A stretch of 64,000 nt of DNA from Trematomus loennbergii (Eukaryota; Chordata; Actinopteri; Perciformes; Nototheniidae), in the NCBI GenBank assembly GCA_012861695.1, contig JAAOOA010000002.1, positions 20,077,803 through 20,141,802 on the forward strand, written 5' to 3'. Under the pieces are notes generated by a model, which saw only the letters and a list, made by a program, of their open reading frames with translations, was not told the DNA's origin and searched no databases. Below, one piece after another: positions 1 to 8,203 of the stretch (positions are counted from its first letter, which is position 1; each line of letters opens with the position of its first letter). A program made the position numbers and the translations under genes.

Positions 1-1298
1 CTGACAGGTGGCATGCCAATAAATGAAAATGCCTGTCAAATGTCTTGGAAATAGGGACATAAAGCCGGAGTGAAGGAATGTACAAAAATGAGCGAGTGAA
101 AGGGAGGGGGCGTAAAAACAGAGAGGGACACTGAGAGGTCCTAAATCATGTTTGAGTGAGCCGAGGTACCTTAGGTATGAATCTTAAGGAGCACGTACCT
201 GCACTTATGTATCACTCACCCATAATGATAGCTGCTGTGTGTCTTTATATGCCTTGGTAGGATATAGGAATGGCACCTGTTTGAAGTCAGGTCGTTATCA
301 TTCCCTCTCAAAATTGCTTCTGGATGGATAAAGGAGTGTCTTAGTGTAGTATGTGCATGGCAATGATGCCTTTAAGGATATTTGCTCTGTTAGGGAGAAA
401 CGCCTAATACTGTATGTGTGTGAGTTATTTTTAAGGTGAGCTGCCATTTCTGCTGCTGGAGTTACTGCTCTTGTTGCAGGAAGCAGTCACTGACTTTACT
501 TTACGCAATGTGGCTCTGTTTTTTTCCTGAATGGTTTGAAAGCTCTTTATCGTGTCTGTCATGATTTATCTGAAACATAAACAGTCCCTAGTGAGACCTT
601 ACTAACCTCTTCAAAATGAAACCCATCATTCACTGACACGCCCTGCGCGTCTGCAGACACACAAGTAAACCAAGACAACCTACATTTGTGAAAGCTATGA
701 ACATGTCATGTACCTAATTTGAGGTTGAATAAGTACAGGAATGTGGCCTACTTTAACTTAAAATAACACCTTCTCTGTTTCGGCACTGGTTGCACACAGG
801 AAGCCAAAAGGTGCTTTGATTTTGTTGAAATAAAGTTCCAACTGGTTTTTCTGATAGCAGTATTAATCTATTAACTATTACACAATTGGAAAACAACTTT
901 TTGAGGCATAGTAAGGAATATAGCACCGCACTTAAAACACCACTAGTACACTTACAGCCCATATGCAATGAACCAAAACCACAAAGTAAGTTTAGGATTT
1001 TCAGGAGTTTAAGACATTAATTAAAGTGTCATTTCTGATAGGACCTCATGCAACTGAAACACATATTCAGCGCACACAGTGAGCAGGACCAAGTTACATG
1101 CATGCCAGGTCCTCATCTCCTGTTGCACGTCGGGAATTCTGAGGGGGGTGGCATGATCAACTGGTGCATGCTGCCCCGTGTCACCCAGCCGGCACACGGG
1201 CACACGCAAATATAATGCAATCACGCGCACAAATGCACGCAGAGGGAGACGCACACAGATGGCACAGCGTTATAATACGCGCTCTGGGTGCGTGAGCG
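1..1298. other. Intergenic sequence, no supported gene
   Basis: No conserved protein segment or full splice-bounded exon is seen on either strand. By vertebrate gene order the coding part of mme (neprilysin) would lie on the minus strand to the left, but none of its expected sequence is recognisable here. The part after about 1.1 kb becomes richer in CpG, leading into the candidate promoter region. Confidence 0.5.
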
Positions 1299-1304
1299 AC
1301 TTAC

Positions 1305-1650
1305 CAGATGTGTCGGGAAATTTTCGGTCGATGATATATATTGGCATCACATCCGCTGATCCATTAAATCCACAAAGGGTGCGCGAAGAGCTGATCGATC
1401 TGTTACACACCTATTTGCTTCACCCTGGATTTCAACAAGGCGCAAACCGATCCTGCCTGTCTCTTCTTCTTCTTCCTTTGGCTTTCTATTCAAGGAGTGC
1501 TCATTTACACAAAAACACACGCGCTCACGCAAAGACTCTTCACTATTCAACTACCTACTATACTGTAGGCTACCTCATCTACCCAGAGAGGATCGCTGTA
1601 TTCAAATGACCCATCAGATTCTTGCGCGGGCGCAATTGGTCAAGTGTGTG
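1305..1650 (-). promoter_or_regulatory. Candidate minus-strand promoter and noncoding first exon (possibly mme)
   Basis: On the minus strand a TATAAATA box (1679-1672) is followed about 25-30 bp downstream by a plausible start site near 1645. A CpG-containing stretch then ends at a consensus donor, CTG|GTAAGT, at 1305/1304. That is the layout of a 5' noncoding first exon. In vertebrates MME lies head to head with GPR149, so the orientation fits mme, whose human first exon is noncoding. No MME coding sequence is visible, so the name is inference from synteny. A plus-strand reading (TATTTATA, then a GTAAGT-like site near 1829) is the main alternative. Confidence 0.35.
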
Positions 1651-1699
1651 ATCCACAGGGGGGAGATCCCATATTTATACAGCCTGTGACATACAGTAT

Positions 1700-4254
1700 A
1701 GTGAGGCAGTGAAGCAGCTCTCTGAAGTTCTTCCGAGTCGTTGCCTCCTCCGTCAGGGCGGACCCTTTCAGAGGCACTTGCTGTCAGTGGCACCTAAATA
1801 GCTCCAGCGCAGGTTCAGGTGAATACAGTAAGTAAGAGAAGTGATGTGTTGTAGGGTTTATTTTATTGCATTTACTAATAGAGCTTTTAATCAAAAGCAC
1901 TTTGTAAGCAAGTGATTATAGCAACAACAAAAAAACAGGTTCTAGTGAATGTATAGCTTCACTTACATTCAGAATGGCTAATGGTTAGTTTCACACAGAG
2001 TCAATAAATAGTTTATTTTTTATTTGATCTTCTGATAAACAAGACATTCACACATCTTCAATTCACCATTGTTTTAAACTGCAGTCAGACCACTTCAATG
2101 TTTCCTAATGTTGTAAAATACCACAGTGGTTGAACCAACAATGTTCTTGGGCCTTCCATGCAACATTTAAGAGGTTCTCTCCAGCACCTTTGACTGTACA
2201 CTAAAAACCTGCTTGCTCTGTGATCTTCATTACCACAAGTGGTTCGTGAACAAAGTATACATTTTTGCGTTTTATTGTGACATGGCTCACTATCGAGCCC
2301 CATAAAAAAACCTTTTACTTTGAGCCGTCTACTGTGTTTTGGAGCTGTTACGTTACATATGGCCTTTTGATCTGATGTAGAATAGCAAAGTTCATCAAAG
2401 GGTCAGTTACAGCGATTAACTATGCAAACACATTAGGGTTTTGGGTGTAAAAGTGAAAACTACATTAAAGTGAGGAAAAAAAACGATGACAACATCACTG
2501 CAGAGAAAAAATGTGTCATTGTTATCAGTGGCTTGTCAGAGTCATGCGGTCTGTCAAGCAGGGGTTACTGATGGTCACTCAGACCTTTAAGTGCAGAATA
2601 TTCCCCATTGGGCTTTTTGCCTTAATTAGCTATTACAGCTGAAGACAGATAGGAAAGGGGAGGACACTATGCACATAGATACAATAGAGACTTTTGAATG
2701 TCTCAAAAATGATTAGGAAACTGCATTTATTTTGAACTTATCTATGACTGCATCCAAGCCATCTCATGTGGCCTTTAGACTTTATCTCTGCATTTGATTT
2801 CCTTACTGCTCTTATGTCAATGTACTCAGAAATGAAAGATAAATGCTTATATATCCCTGTTTTTTGTCATCCCATCATACCATCCATATTTAATTGCTTC
2901 TGATAAAGTAAAGCCAGATTCTCTTACAAGGACTGTCTAACTATAACTGTGATGCTGAACTGACAGCAAGTTTCACAGCAGCTGCCTGTCGATGCATTGA
3001 AAAGATGTTCACATTTGCCGACAGTGCAACCTCTGTGATCATATTTTCCATCTTTTTGTTGTCTGCTCTCCAAATAAAACCCCTTGCCCCTTCTCTCTTG
3101 GCCATTTGAGCTCCTTTCCCTGTCAGTAAACCCAGCATGTAATGGACTCCAGGAGAGGATTGGATTTTAATTGCACTGTGCTCAGGGGGACACAGGTATT
3201 AAACTGACTTGTGTTGCAAAAAAATATACAGCACAAACACGGATACACAGAGACGCATGCAGTCTGCATTACTATTTTGGTATTGTATTTCTCAATGAAA
3301 CCGAGTGCCAAACCCACAGATTACACATCAAGTAGCAGCATGCACTTTGCGTCCTTAAATTTAGTTGGAAAACCCTGCCATTTGACATGAACCTTGTGGT
3401 TTTAATTGTGCGTTTCTTGAAGGAGCAAAAATCTACACATTTGCTTAAGATTTGATGCATCATCAGAGTTTTGAGTGACAGCATTGTGGTTTTGCTATTA
3501 ATTAACATCATAAGACATCTTTGTTATTCATGTCTCCCTAGACATGAATAATGTTTACCAGGGAATTGTTTCTGCAAGGCATCAGCACTATGACTAATAA
3601 GCAGTTCTGCAATTGGTCCACATATGCTTGTGAATCACAGAGACCAGTTGGTTCTCCAAATTCCAAGGACTTGTTTTTCATCTGGGTCTTTGGTTGAATG
3701 AAGGTCACTCAGACTGCTTGTTCTATCAGCACCGTCCTTCAGGAACTGTCAGGGAGTAACTCTCCTATCAGCAACAGACTGGCTGTCCAGTACTGTTCAA
3801 ATACTGCTGTCAGAGCACATAAAACACACATACACACACAATCTAACCCCAAAGTACAGAAACACAACCACACAAGCAAGAACTCACACTTCACACACAT
3901 TAATAGGCTCACTGCTGTCAGTCAGAGAGGGGCTTAACGTCAGAGGTTTGGCGGGTCATGAGGCAGCAAAAAGAGGAACAGAAAAGACGGACATAGAGAT
4001 AAGAAGAGGAAAATGGTTAAAAGTGCCAACTTACCAAACATTTCCAGAGTGGCCCAGACCATTCATGATTTTATTTTTTTGCTTTTGACTGAATAACCAT
4101 GTGTGATAAAACATTAGCTAATTGTACACATGGGAAAGTGTCACAAAATGAAAGGGTGTATGATCAAATGTTCTCTTTCCAGAAACATACAGTATACACA
4201 CTTGTCTTTGGGAAGACTCTGTATTTACCTTATTATCTGTGGAGATATATAATC
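1700..4254. other. Intergenic sequence, nothing recognised
   Basis: AT-rich single-copy-looking DNA. Open frames are short, lack family resemblance and are not bounded by convincing splice sites. No tRNA, rRNA or clear repeat was seen. Confidence 0.5.
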
Positions 4255-4265
4255 ACAAGTTTATG
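4255..4265 (+). repeat. Left copy of 11-bp flanking direct repeat
   Basis: The sequence ACAAGTTTATG is found here and again at 8193-8203, immediately outside the two ends of the foldback element. It is the best candidate target-site duplication. Eleven bases is long for most DNA transposons but within the 8-11 bp range of Mutator-like elements; chance is not excluded. Confidence 0.5.
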
Positions 4266-4297
4266 GTGGCCCTGAAGTGCAAGTCAAAACAACATGT

Positions 4298-4480
4298 CAC
4301 ATAACACTACAGCATTTCAGAAAACACTATAGCATTTCACTAAACACTACAGCATTTCACAAAACACCGCAGCATTTCACAAAACACCACAGCATTTCAC
4401 AAAACACTACAGCATTTCACTAAACACTACAGCATTTCACAAAACACTACAGCATTTCACAAAACACCACAGCATTTCAA
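4298..4480 (+). repeat. Left 20-bp minisatellite array
   Basis: About nine copies of the unit AAAACACTACAGCATTTCAC, with small variants (CTAAA or CAAAA spacers, CCACAG, CCGCAG and CTATAG). It is the inverted counterpart of the array at 7652-8160 and forms the subterminal part of the foldback element's left end. Confidence 0.9.
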
Positions 4481-4485
4481 TTTAT

Positions 4486-4682
4486 ACGGAAAGGGTATTC
4501 CTTTAGGGAGAACTCTTCTTGTTTGTGATTGGACAGAGCCAGCCAGAGAAGCACTGCTGTGATTGGTTGTTTTTGCTGCCAGTCAAGAAATTACGCTTTG
4601 TGATTGGTCAGCACCCGACAGCGCAACATGTCCCGAAACATCAGCCATTAGCTGTTAGCACACAGAGCTCAGAGATCAGTAT
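4486..4682 (+). repeat. Left arm of ~195-bp inverted repeat
   Basis: Starts with GGAAAGGGTATTCC and reads as the reverse complement of 5150-5348, with only scattered differences. The arm contains several repeats of GTGATTGG/ATTGGT type. The two arms enclose about 470 bp that contain a second inverted repeat, so a single strand could fold into a long cruciform. Confidence 0.9.
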
Positions 4683-4792
4683 GTTGTTACTTCGACATCA
4701 TTTTGAAACGTGTATTACAATTAAATCACGGTAAAATATGTACATGTTGTTGTAGTTGGTATCTACCATAGGATTTACATGCAGATAAGCCT

Positions 4793-5001
4793 CGCCCCCT
4801 CTCCAGCGCGTCTTGTTTGAATGACAGGAGTAAACAGCTGACAGCTGCAGTGAAACTCGAGCGATTAGAGGGATGTGAATATTCGGGGTTTATCTCCATG
4901 TAAATACTATGGTAGACCACAGAATATTCGCATCGTTCTAATCGCTCGAGTTTCACCGCAGCTGTCAGCTGTTTACTCCTGTCATTCAAACAAGACGCGA
5001 T
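4793..5001. repeat. Central inverted repeat of the foldback element
   Basis: The stretch 4793-4880 contains GCGTCTTGTTTGAATGACAG and CTCGAGCGATTAGA. It returns reverse-complemented at 4921-5001, with a loop of about 40 bp. A looser inverted match (TACCATAGGATTTACATG with CATGTAAATACTATGGTA, near 4763 and 4897) overlaps it. It forms the core of the nested hairpin. Confidence 0.85.
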
Positions 5002-5149
5002 CGATCAGGCTAAACTAAGCTGTAGCTGCTCCGTCCACACTCACAACAACGTCATACAGACAGAAATAAAGCAGCGACTGTATTCACCATGACATAGACA
5101 GTCTGTGGTTTGTACATTTTTTACTTTTATCCAGTTTCTGAACAGATAT

Positions 5150-5348
5150 GAGGAGCTGTGAGCTCTGAGTGTGTGCTAACAGCTAAAGGCTGATTTTTAG
5201 GGACATGTTGCGCTGTCGGGTGCTGACCAATCACGAAGCGTCATTTCTTGACTGGCAGCAAAAACAACCAATCACAGCAGTGCTTCTCTGGCTGGCTCTG
5301 TCCAATCACAAACAAGAAGAGTTCTCCCTAAAGGAATACCCTTTCCGT
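5150..5348 (-). repeat. Right arm of ~195-bp inverted repeat
   Basis: Reverse complement of 4486-4682, ending in GGAATACCCTTTCC. It is followed at once by one 20-bp minisatellite unit in the inverted orientation, and then by the left end of the DIRS element. Confidence 0.9.
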
Positions 5349-5397
5349 CCAATGTGAAATGCTGTGGTGTTCTCATTCATAACATTTGTTTCAATGT

Positions 5398-5560
5398 CTC
5401 ACTATGGGATGCGCCTCCCCGCGTATGCTTCAGAAGCATCAATCTCATTACGCCAATCCTGATTGGCTGGTGATCTTGACGACTACGTCAGGGAATCCAC
5501 CCACCCTTTAAGTAGCTTGCGATACGACGCAGCATCATTCAAACACCTCTTCTCGCTTCG
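5398..5560 (+). repeat. DIRS left inverted terminal repeat
   Basis: Begins CTCACTATGGGATGCGCCTC. It is nearly the exact reverse complement of 7431-7600, with a few mismatches. It includes the shared blocks CTGATTGGCTGGTGATCTTG and CCACCCACCCTTTAAGTAGC. Confidence 0.9.
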
Positions 5561-5784
5561 GAGCACATCTCTAAATTATCAGTAGCCAGGCTAGCTTAAC
5601 CGTCCATAGACTGAACCAGACTTTCGGTCGCCGGACGCTTGCCGGCTACACTTGCTTTGCATAGATTTGAATATTAGCACACCAGTTAATACTCGATTCT
5701 CTTCAGTTACACATGCTGGCACGCTAACTGATACTATGGAGCTGCGGCCGTCTCCTTTCTCTGAGAGCAACGCACGTACCGGGG

Positions 5785-6244
5785 GTGATGAACCTCGGAG
5801 CGGATCTGTTGTCCAGAGGTGCACCACTATATGCAGATTGGGCTCTGCATCCAACAATTGTGAGTCAGTTGTGGATGCGTTACGGCCGAGCCGCGGTGGA
5901 TCTGTTCGCGTCAAAGAAAACGCTCAGTGTCAGCTGTTCTTTTCAATGTGCTCTAGACGCGCCGTAGGCATGGACGCGCTCATGCACGTTGGCTACCGGT
6001 CCTTCTGTACGCGTTCCCGCCCCTGGCTCTAATACCTCCGACTCTGTCCAGAGTGAGAGAGCATCGCCACACGCTGATCCTGATAGCTCCGCACTGGCCT
6101 GCAATGTATTGGCTGGCGGAGATATATCAGCTGCTGTGCGGGCAGCCGTGGCAGCTCCCGTTATGCAGGGACATACTGTCTCAGGCAGGGGGGACGATTT
6201 TTCACCCACACCCGGAACGCTTGGCACTATGGGCCTGGCCGTGA
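5785..6244 (+). pseudogene. DIRS RNase H / downstream domain remnant
   Basis: Peptide pieces typical of the end of DIRS polyproteins appear in changing frames. They are NLGADLLSRGAPLYADW and GRAAVDLFAS near 5788-5920, then NAQCQLFFSM and GMDALMHV near 5919-5990, then LILIAPHWPAMYWLAEI near 6080-6130. At least two frameshifts and a stop at 6242 break it. The upstream reverse transcriptase is absent, which points to an internal deletion near 5.78 kb. Confidence 0.7.
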
Positions 6245-7274
6245 GTGGTATATTTGAGTACAGTGGGGCTTCCTCAGAAGGTGATAAACACTATTCAGAG
6301 TGCAAGGGCTTCCTCCACCAGGTCTCTTTATGACTGTAAGTGGAGAGTGTTTGAGGAGTGGTGCCTCCAAGAGGGACACGTCTCTTTTCAATGTCCTGTC
6401 GGTGTGATTTTGTCATTCCTGCAGGACTTGATTGATAAACACAGAGCTTTCTCTACGATTAAAGTGTACCTGGCTGCTATTGCTGCATGCCATGTGGGTT
6501 TTGAGGGAAAGACGGCTAGCCAACATCCCTTGGTCTGCCGTTTTATGAAAGGGGCTCGCAGGCTCCTCCCTGTTTCCAGGTCACTGGTGCCCCTTGGCAG
6601 TGGTTTTAGATGGGCTCACTCGACCTCCATTTGAACCCCTGGAAGAAGTTGACATGAAACACCTGTCACTGAAGACAGTGTTGTTGCTGGCTCTGGCATC
6701 CGCCAAGCGAGTCAGTGACATTCATGCGCTCTCTGTACATCCTTCATGCACTCAGTTTGCCCTGGGGCAAGCAAGAGTGTTGCTGAAGCCTAACCCTGCT
6801 TTTGTGCCCAAGGTGGTTGGCTCATGCACCCCCATTGACCTTGCGGCATTTTCTTCACCGTTATGTTCTTCTGAAGAACAGCGGTCAATTTGCTGTGTCC
6901 AGTTCGTGCCTTGCGCATCTATATGGACAGGTCTAAAGAGTTCGATGCAGTGACCAACTCTTTGTATCCTGGGCTAACCCTCATAAGGGCAAGCCCGTTA
7001 CCAGGCAGCGACTCTCCCACTGGATTGTGGAGCGATAGCTCTGGCTTATACGAGTCAGGGTTTGCAGGCACCAACGGGCCTGCGTGCTCATTCTACTCGT
7101 GGCCTGGCTACGTCCTGGGCTTTGTTTAAGGGTGTTTCCATCCAGGACATTTGTGCAGCAGCAAGCTGGTCTTCACCGCTCACTTTTGTCCGTTTTTACA
7201 GATTGGATGTCTCTGCTCCAAGCGTGGCCTTGCTGGGCTCAGGGTCCGCGTTGGGACAGAGTTCTACCTGTTGA
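6245..7274 (+). pseudogene. DIRS tyrosine recombinase, frameshifted
   Basis: Conserved recombinase pieces are read across three frame changes. The N-terminal part (STRSLYDCKWRVFEEWC) is at 6310-6365. The first catalytic arginine lies in ASAKRVSDIHALS near 6694-6732. The second box, HSTRGLATSW, is near 7089-7118. The tyrosine region, FVRFYRLDV, is near 7182-7208. The catalytic set R...HxxR...Y is therefore still recognisable, though no single open frame spans it. In intact DIRS elements this enzyme inserts the circular cDNA without an integrase. This copy is dead. Confidence 0.85.
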
Positions 7275-7324
7275 GTACTGGTGATTTTCGAGATAAGCAT
7301 GTCTAGCAATACGGGAGTCTCAAT

Positions 7325-7412
7325 ATCCCATAGTGAGACATCGAAACGAATGTTATGAATGAGAACTATAGGTTACTAGCGTAACCCCGGTTCTCAGAGT
7401 AACATGAGTGAG
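7325..7412. repeat. DIRS internal complementary region
   Basis: Positions 7325-7363 are the reverse complement of the left tip (about 5371-5409). Positions 7364-7411 are the reverse complement of the right tip (about 7604-7651). The two halves are directly joined. In DIRS elements this region lets the two ends be copied and joined during replication. It also fixes the outer boundaries of this copy at about 5370 and 7652. Confidence 0.92.
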
Positions 7413-7430
7413 ATGCCCTTCTTGCTGAGG

Positions 7431-7600
7431 CGAAGGGAGAAGAGGTGCTTATTTTTGAATGATGCTGCGTCGTAGTGCAAGCTACTTAAAGGGTGGGTGG
7501 ATTCCCTGACGTAGTCGTCAAGATCACCAGCCAATCAGGATTGGCGGAATGAGATTGATGCTTCTGAGGCATACGCGGGGAGGCGCATCCCATAGTGAGA
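7431..7600 (-). repeat. DIRS right inverted terminal repeat
   Basis: Reverse complement of 5398-5560, ending in CCCATAGTGAG. It is followed by an extra ~50-bp tip, up to about 7651, that is not part of the left repeat but is mirrored in the internal complementary region. This is the usual asymmetry of DIRS ends. Confidence 0.9.
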
Positions 7601-7651
7601 CATGTTACTCATGTTACTCTGAGAACCGGGGTTACGCTAGTAACCTATAGT

Positions 7652-8160
7652 TTTCTGAAATGCTGTGGCGTTTAGTGAAATGCTGTGGCGTTTAGTGAAA
7701 TGCTGTAGCGTTTAGTGAAATGCTGTGGCGTTTAGTGAAATGCTGTGGCGTTTAGTGAAATGCTGTAGCGTTTAGTGAAATGCTGTGGCGTTTAGTGAAA
7801 TGCTGTGGCGTTTAGTGAAATGCTGTAGCGTTTTCTGAAATGCTGTAGTGTTTTGTGAAATGCTGCAGTGTTTTGTGAAATGCTGCAGTGTTTTCTGAAA
7901 TGCTGTGGCGTTTAGTGAAATGCTGTAGCGTTTTGTGAAATGCTGTGGCGTTTAGTGAAATGCTGTGGCGTTTTCTGAAATGCTGTGGCGTTTAGTGAAA
8001 TGCTGTAGTGTTTTCTGAAATGCTGCAGTGTTTTCTGAAATGCTGTAGTGTTTTCTGAAATGCTGTAGTGTTTTGTGAAATGCTGTAGTGTTTTCTGAAA
8101 TGCTGCAGTGTTTTCTGAAATGCTGTAGTGTTTTCTGAAATGCTGTGGTGTTTTCTGAAA
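7652..8160 (-). repeat. Right 20-bp minisatellite array
   Basis: About 25 copies of the unit TGAAATGCTGTGGCGTTTAG and its variants, the inverted form of the array at 4298-4480. In 7661-7840 the variants follow a regular ggcg-ggcg-agcg order, a 60-bp higher-order repeat present three times. Later copies are mostly TAGTGTTTT types. Long open frames that read QKTLQHF-like repeats are a by-product of this array. Confidence 0.9.
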
Positions 8161-8192
8161 TGTTGTTTTGACTTGCACTTTAGGGCCAACGT

Positions 8193-8203
8193 ACAAGTTT
8201 ATG
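8193..8203 (+). repeat. Right copy of 11-bp flanking direct repeat
   Basis: Exact copy of 4255-4265, just outside the right end of the foldback element. Confidence 0.5.

Larger units (their letters stand above)
5370..7652 (+). mobile_element. DIRS-type tyrosine-recombinase retrotransposon, internally deleted
   Basis: The architecture is diagnostic. Inverted terminal repeats lie at 5398-5560 and 7431-7600. An internal complementary region at 7325-7412 is the reverse complement of the left tip joined to that of the right tip, with the junction at about 7363/7364. Coding remnants in order are the end of an RNase H-like domain (5785-6240) and a tyrosine recombinase (6245-7274). The gag region and most of the reverse transcriptase are missing: about 2.3 kb remains, where full-length fish DIRS elements run to several kilobases. 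No target duplication is seen, as usual for DIRS. It lies inside the right minisatellite of the foldback element. Several frameshifts make it inactive. Confidence 0.88.
4266..8192. mobile_element. Foldback-type DNA transposon with minisatellite inverted ends, interrupted by a DIRS element
   Basis: The ends match as inverted repeats, with core TGGCCCTRAAGTGCAAGTC continuing to about 27 bp. Inside each end lies an array of a 20-bp unit, in opposite orientation on the two sides (4298-4480 left; 5353-5370 plus 7652-8160 right). Further in are ~195-bp inverted arms (4486-4682 and 5150-5348), then a second inverted repeat of about 80 bp (4793-4880 with 4921-5001). No transposase is recognised, so the element looks nonautonomous. 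Long inverted ends made of tandem subrepeats are typical of Drosophila FB and Galileo-like foldback elements. The superfamily here is not established. A DIRS element occupies 5370-7652. Confidence 0.72.

Noticed and set aside
1178..1609. 143-codon plus-strand open frame
   Set aside because: No family resemblance; it overlaps the CpG-bearing candidate first exon on the opposite strand.
4298..4480. Regular 20-bp repeats resembling a CRISPR array
   Set aside because: The units are directly adjacent with no spacers, the genome is vertebrate, and an inverted array exists at 7652-8160.
5591..5914. Minus-strand open frame of 107 codons
   Set aside because: Antisense of the DIRS coding remnant.
7912..8196. 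Minus-strand open frame with repeated QKTLQHF-like peptides
   Set aside because: It is only the 20-bp minisatellite read in frame; no start context, splice sites or family resemblance.
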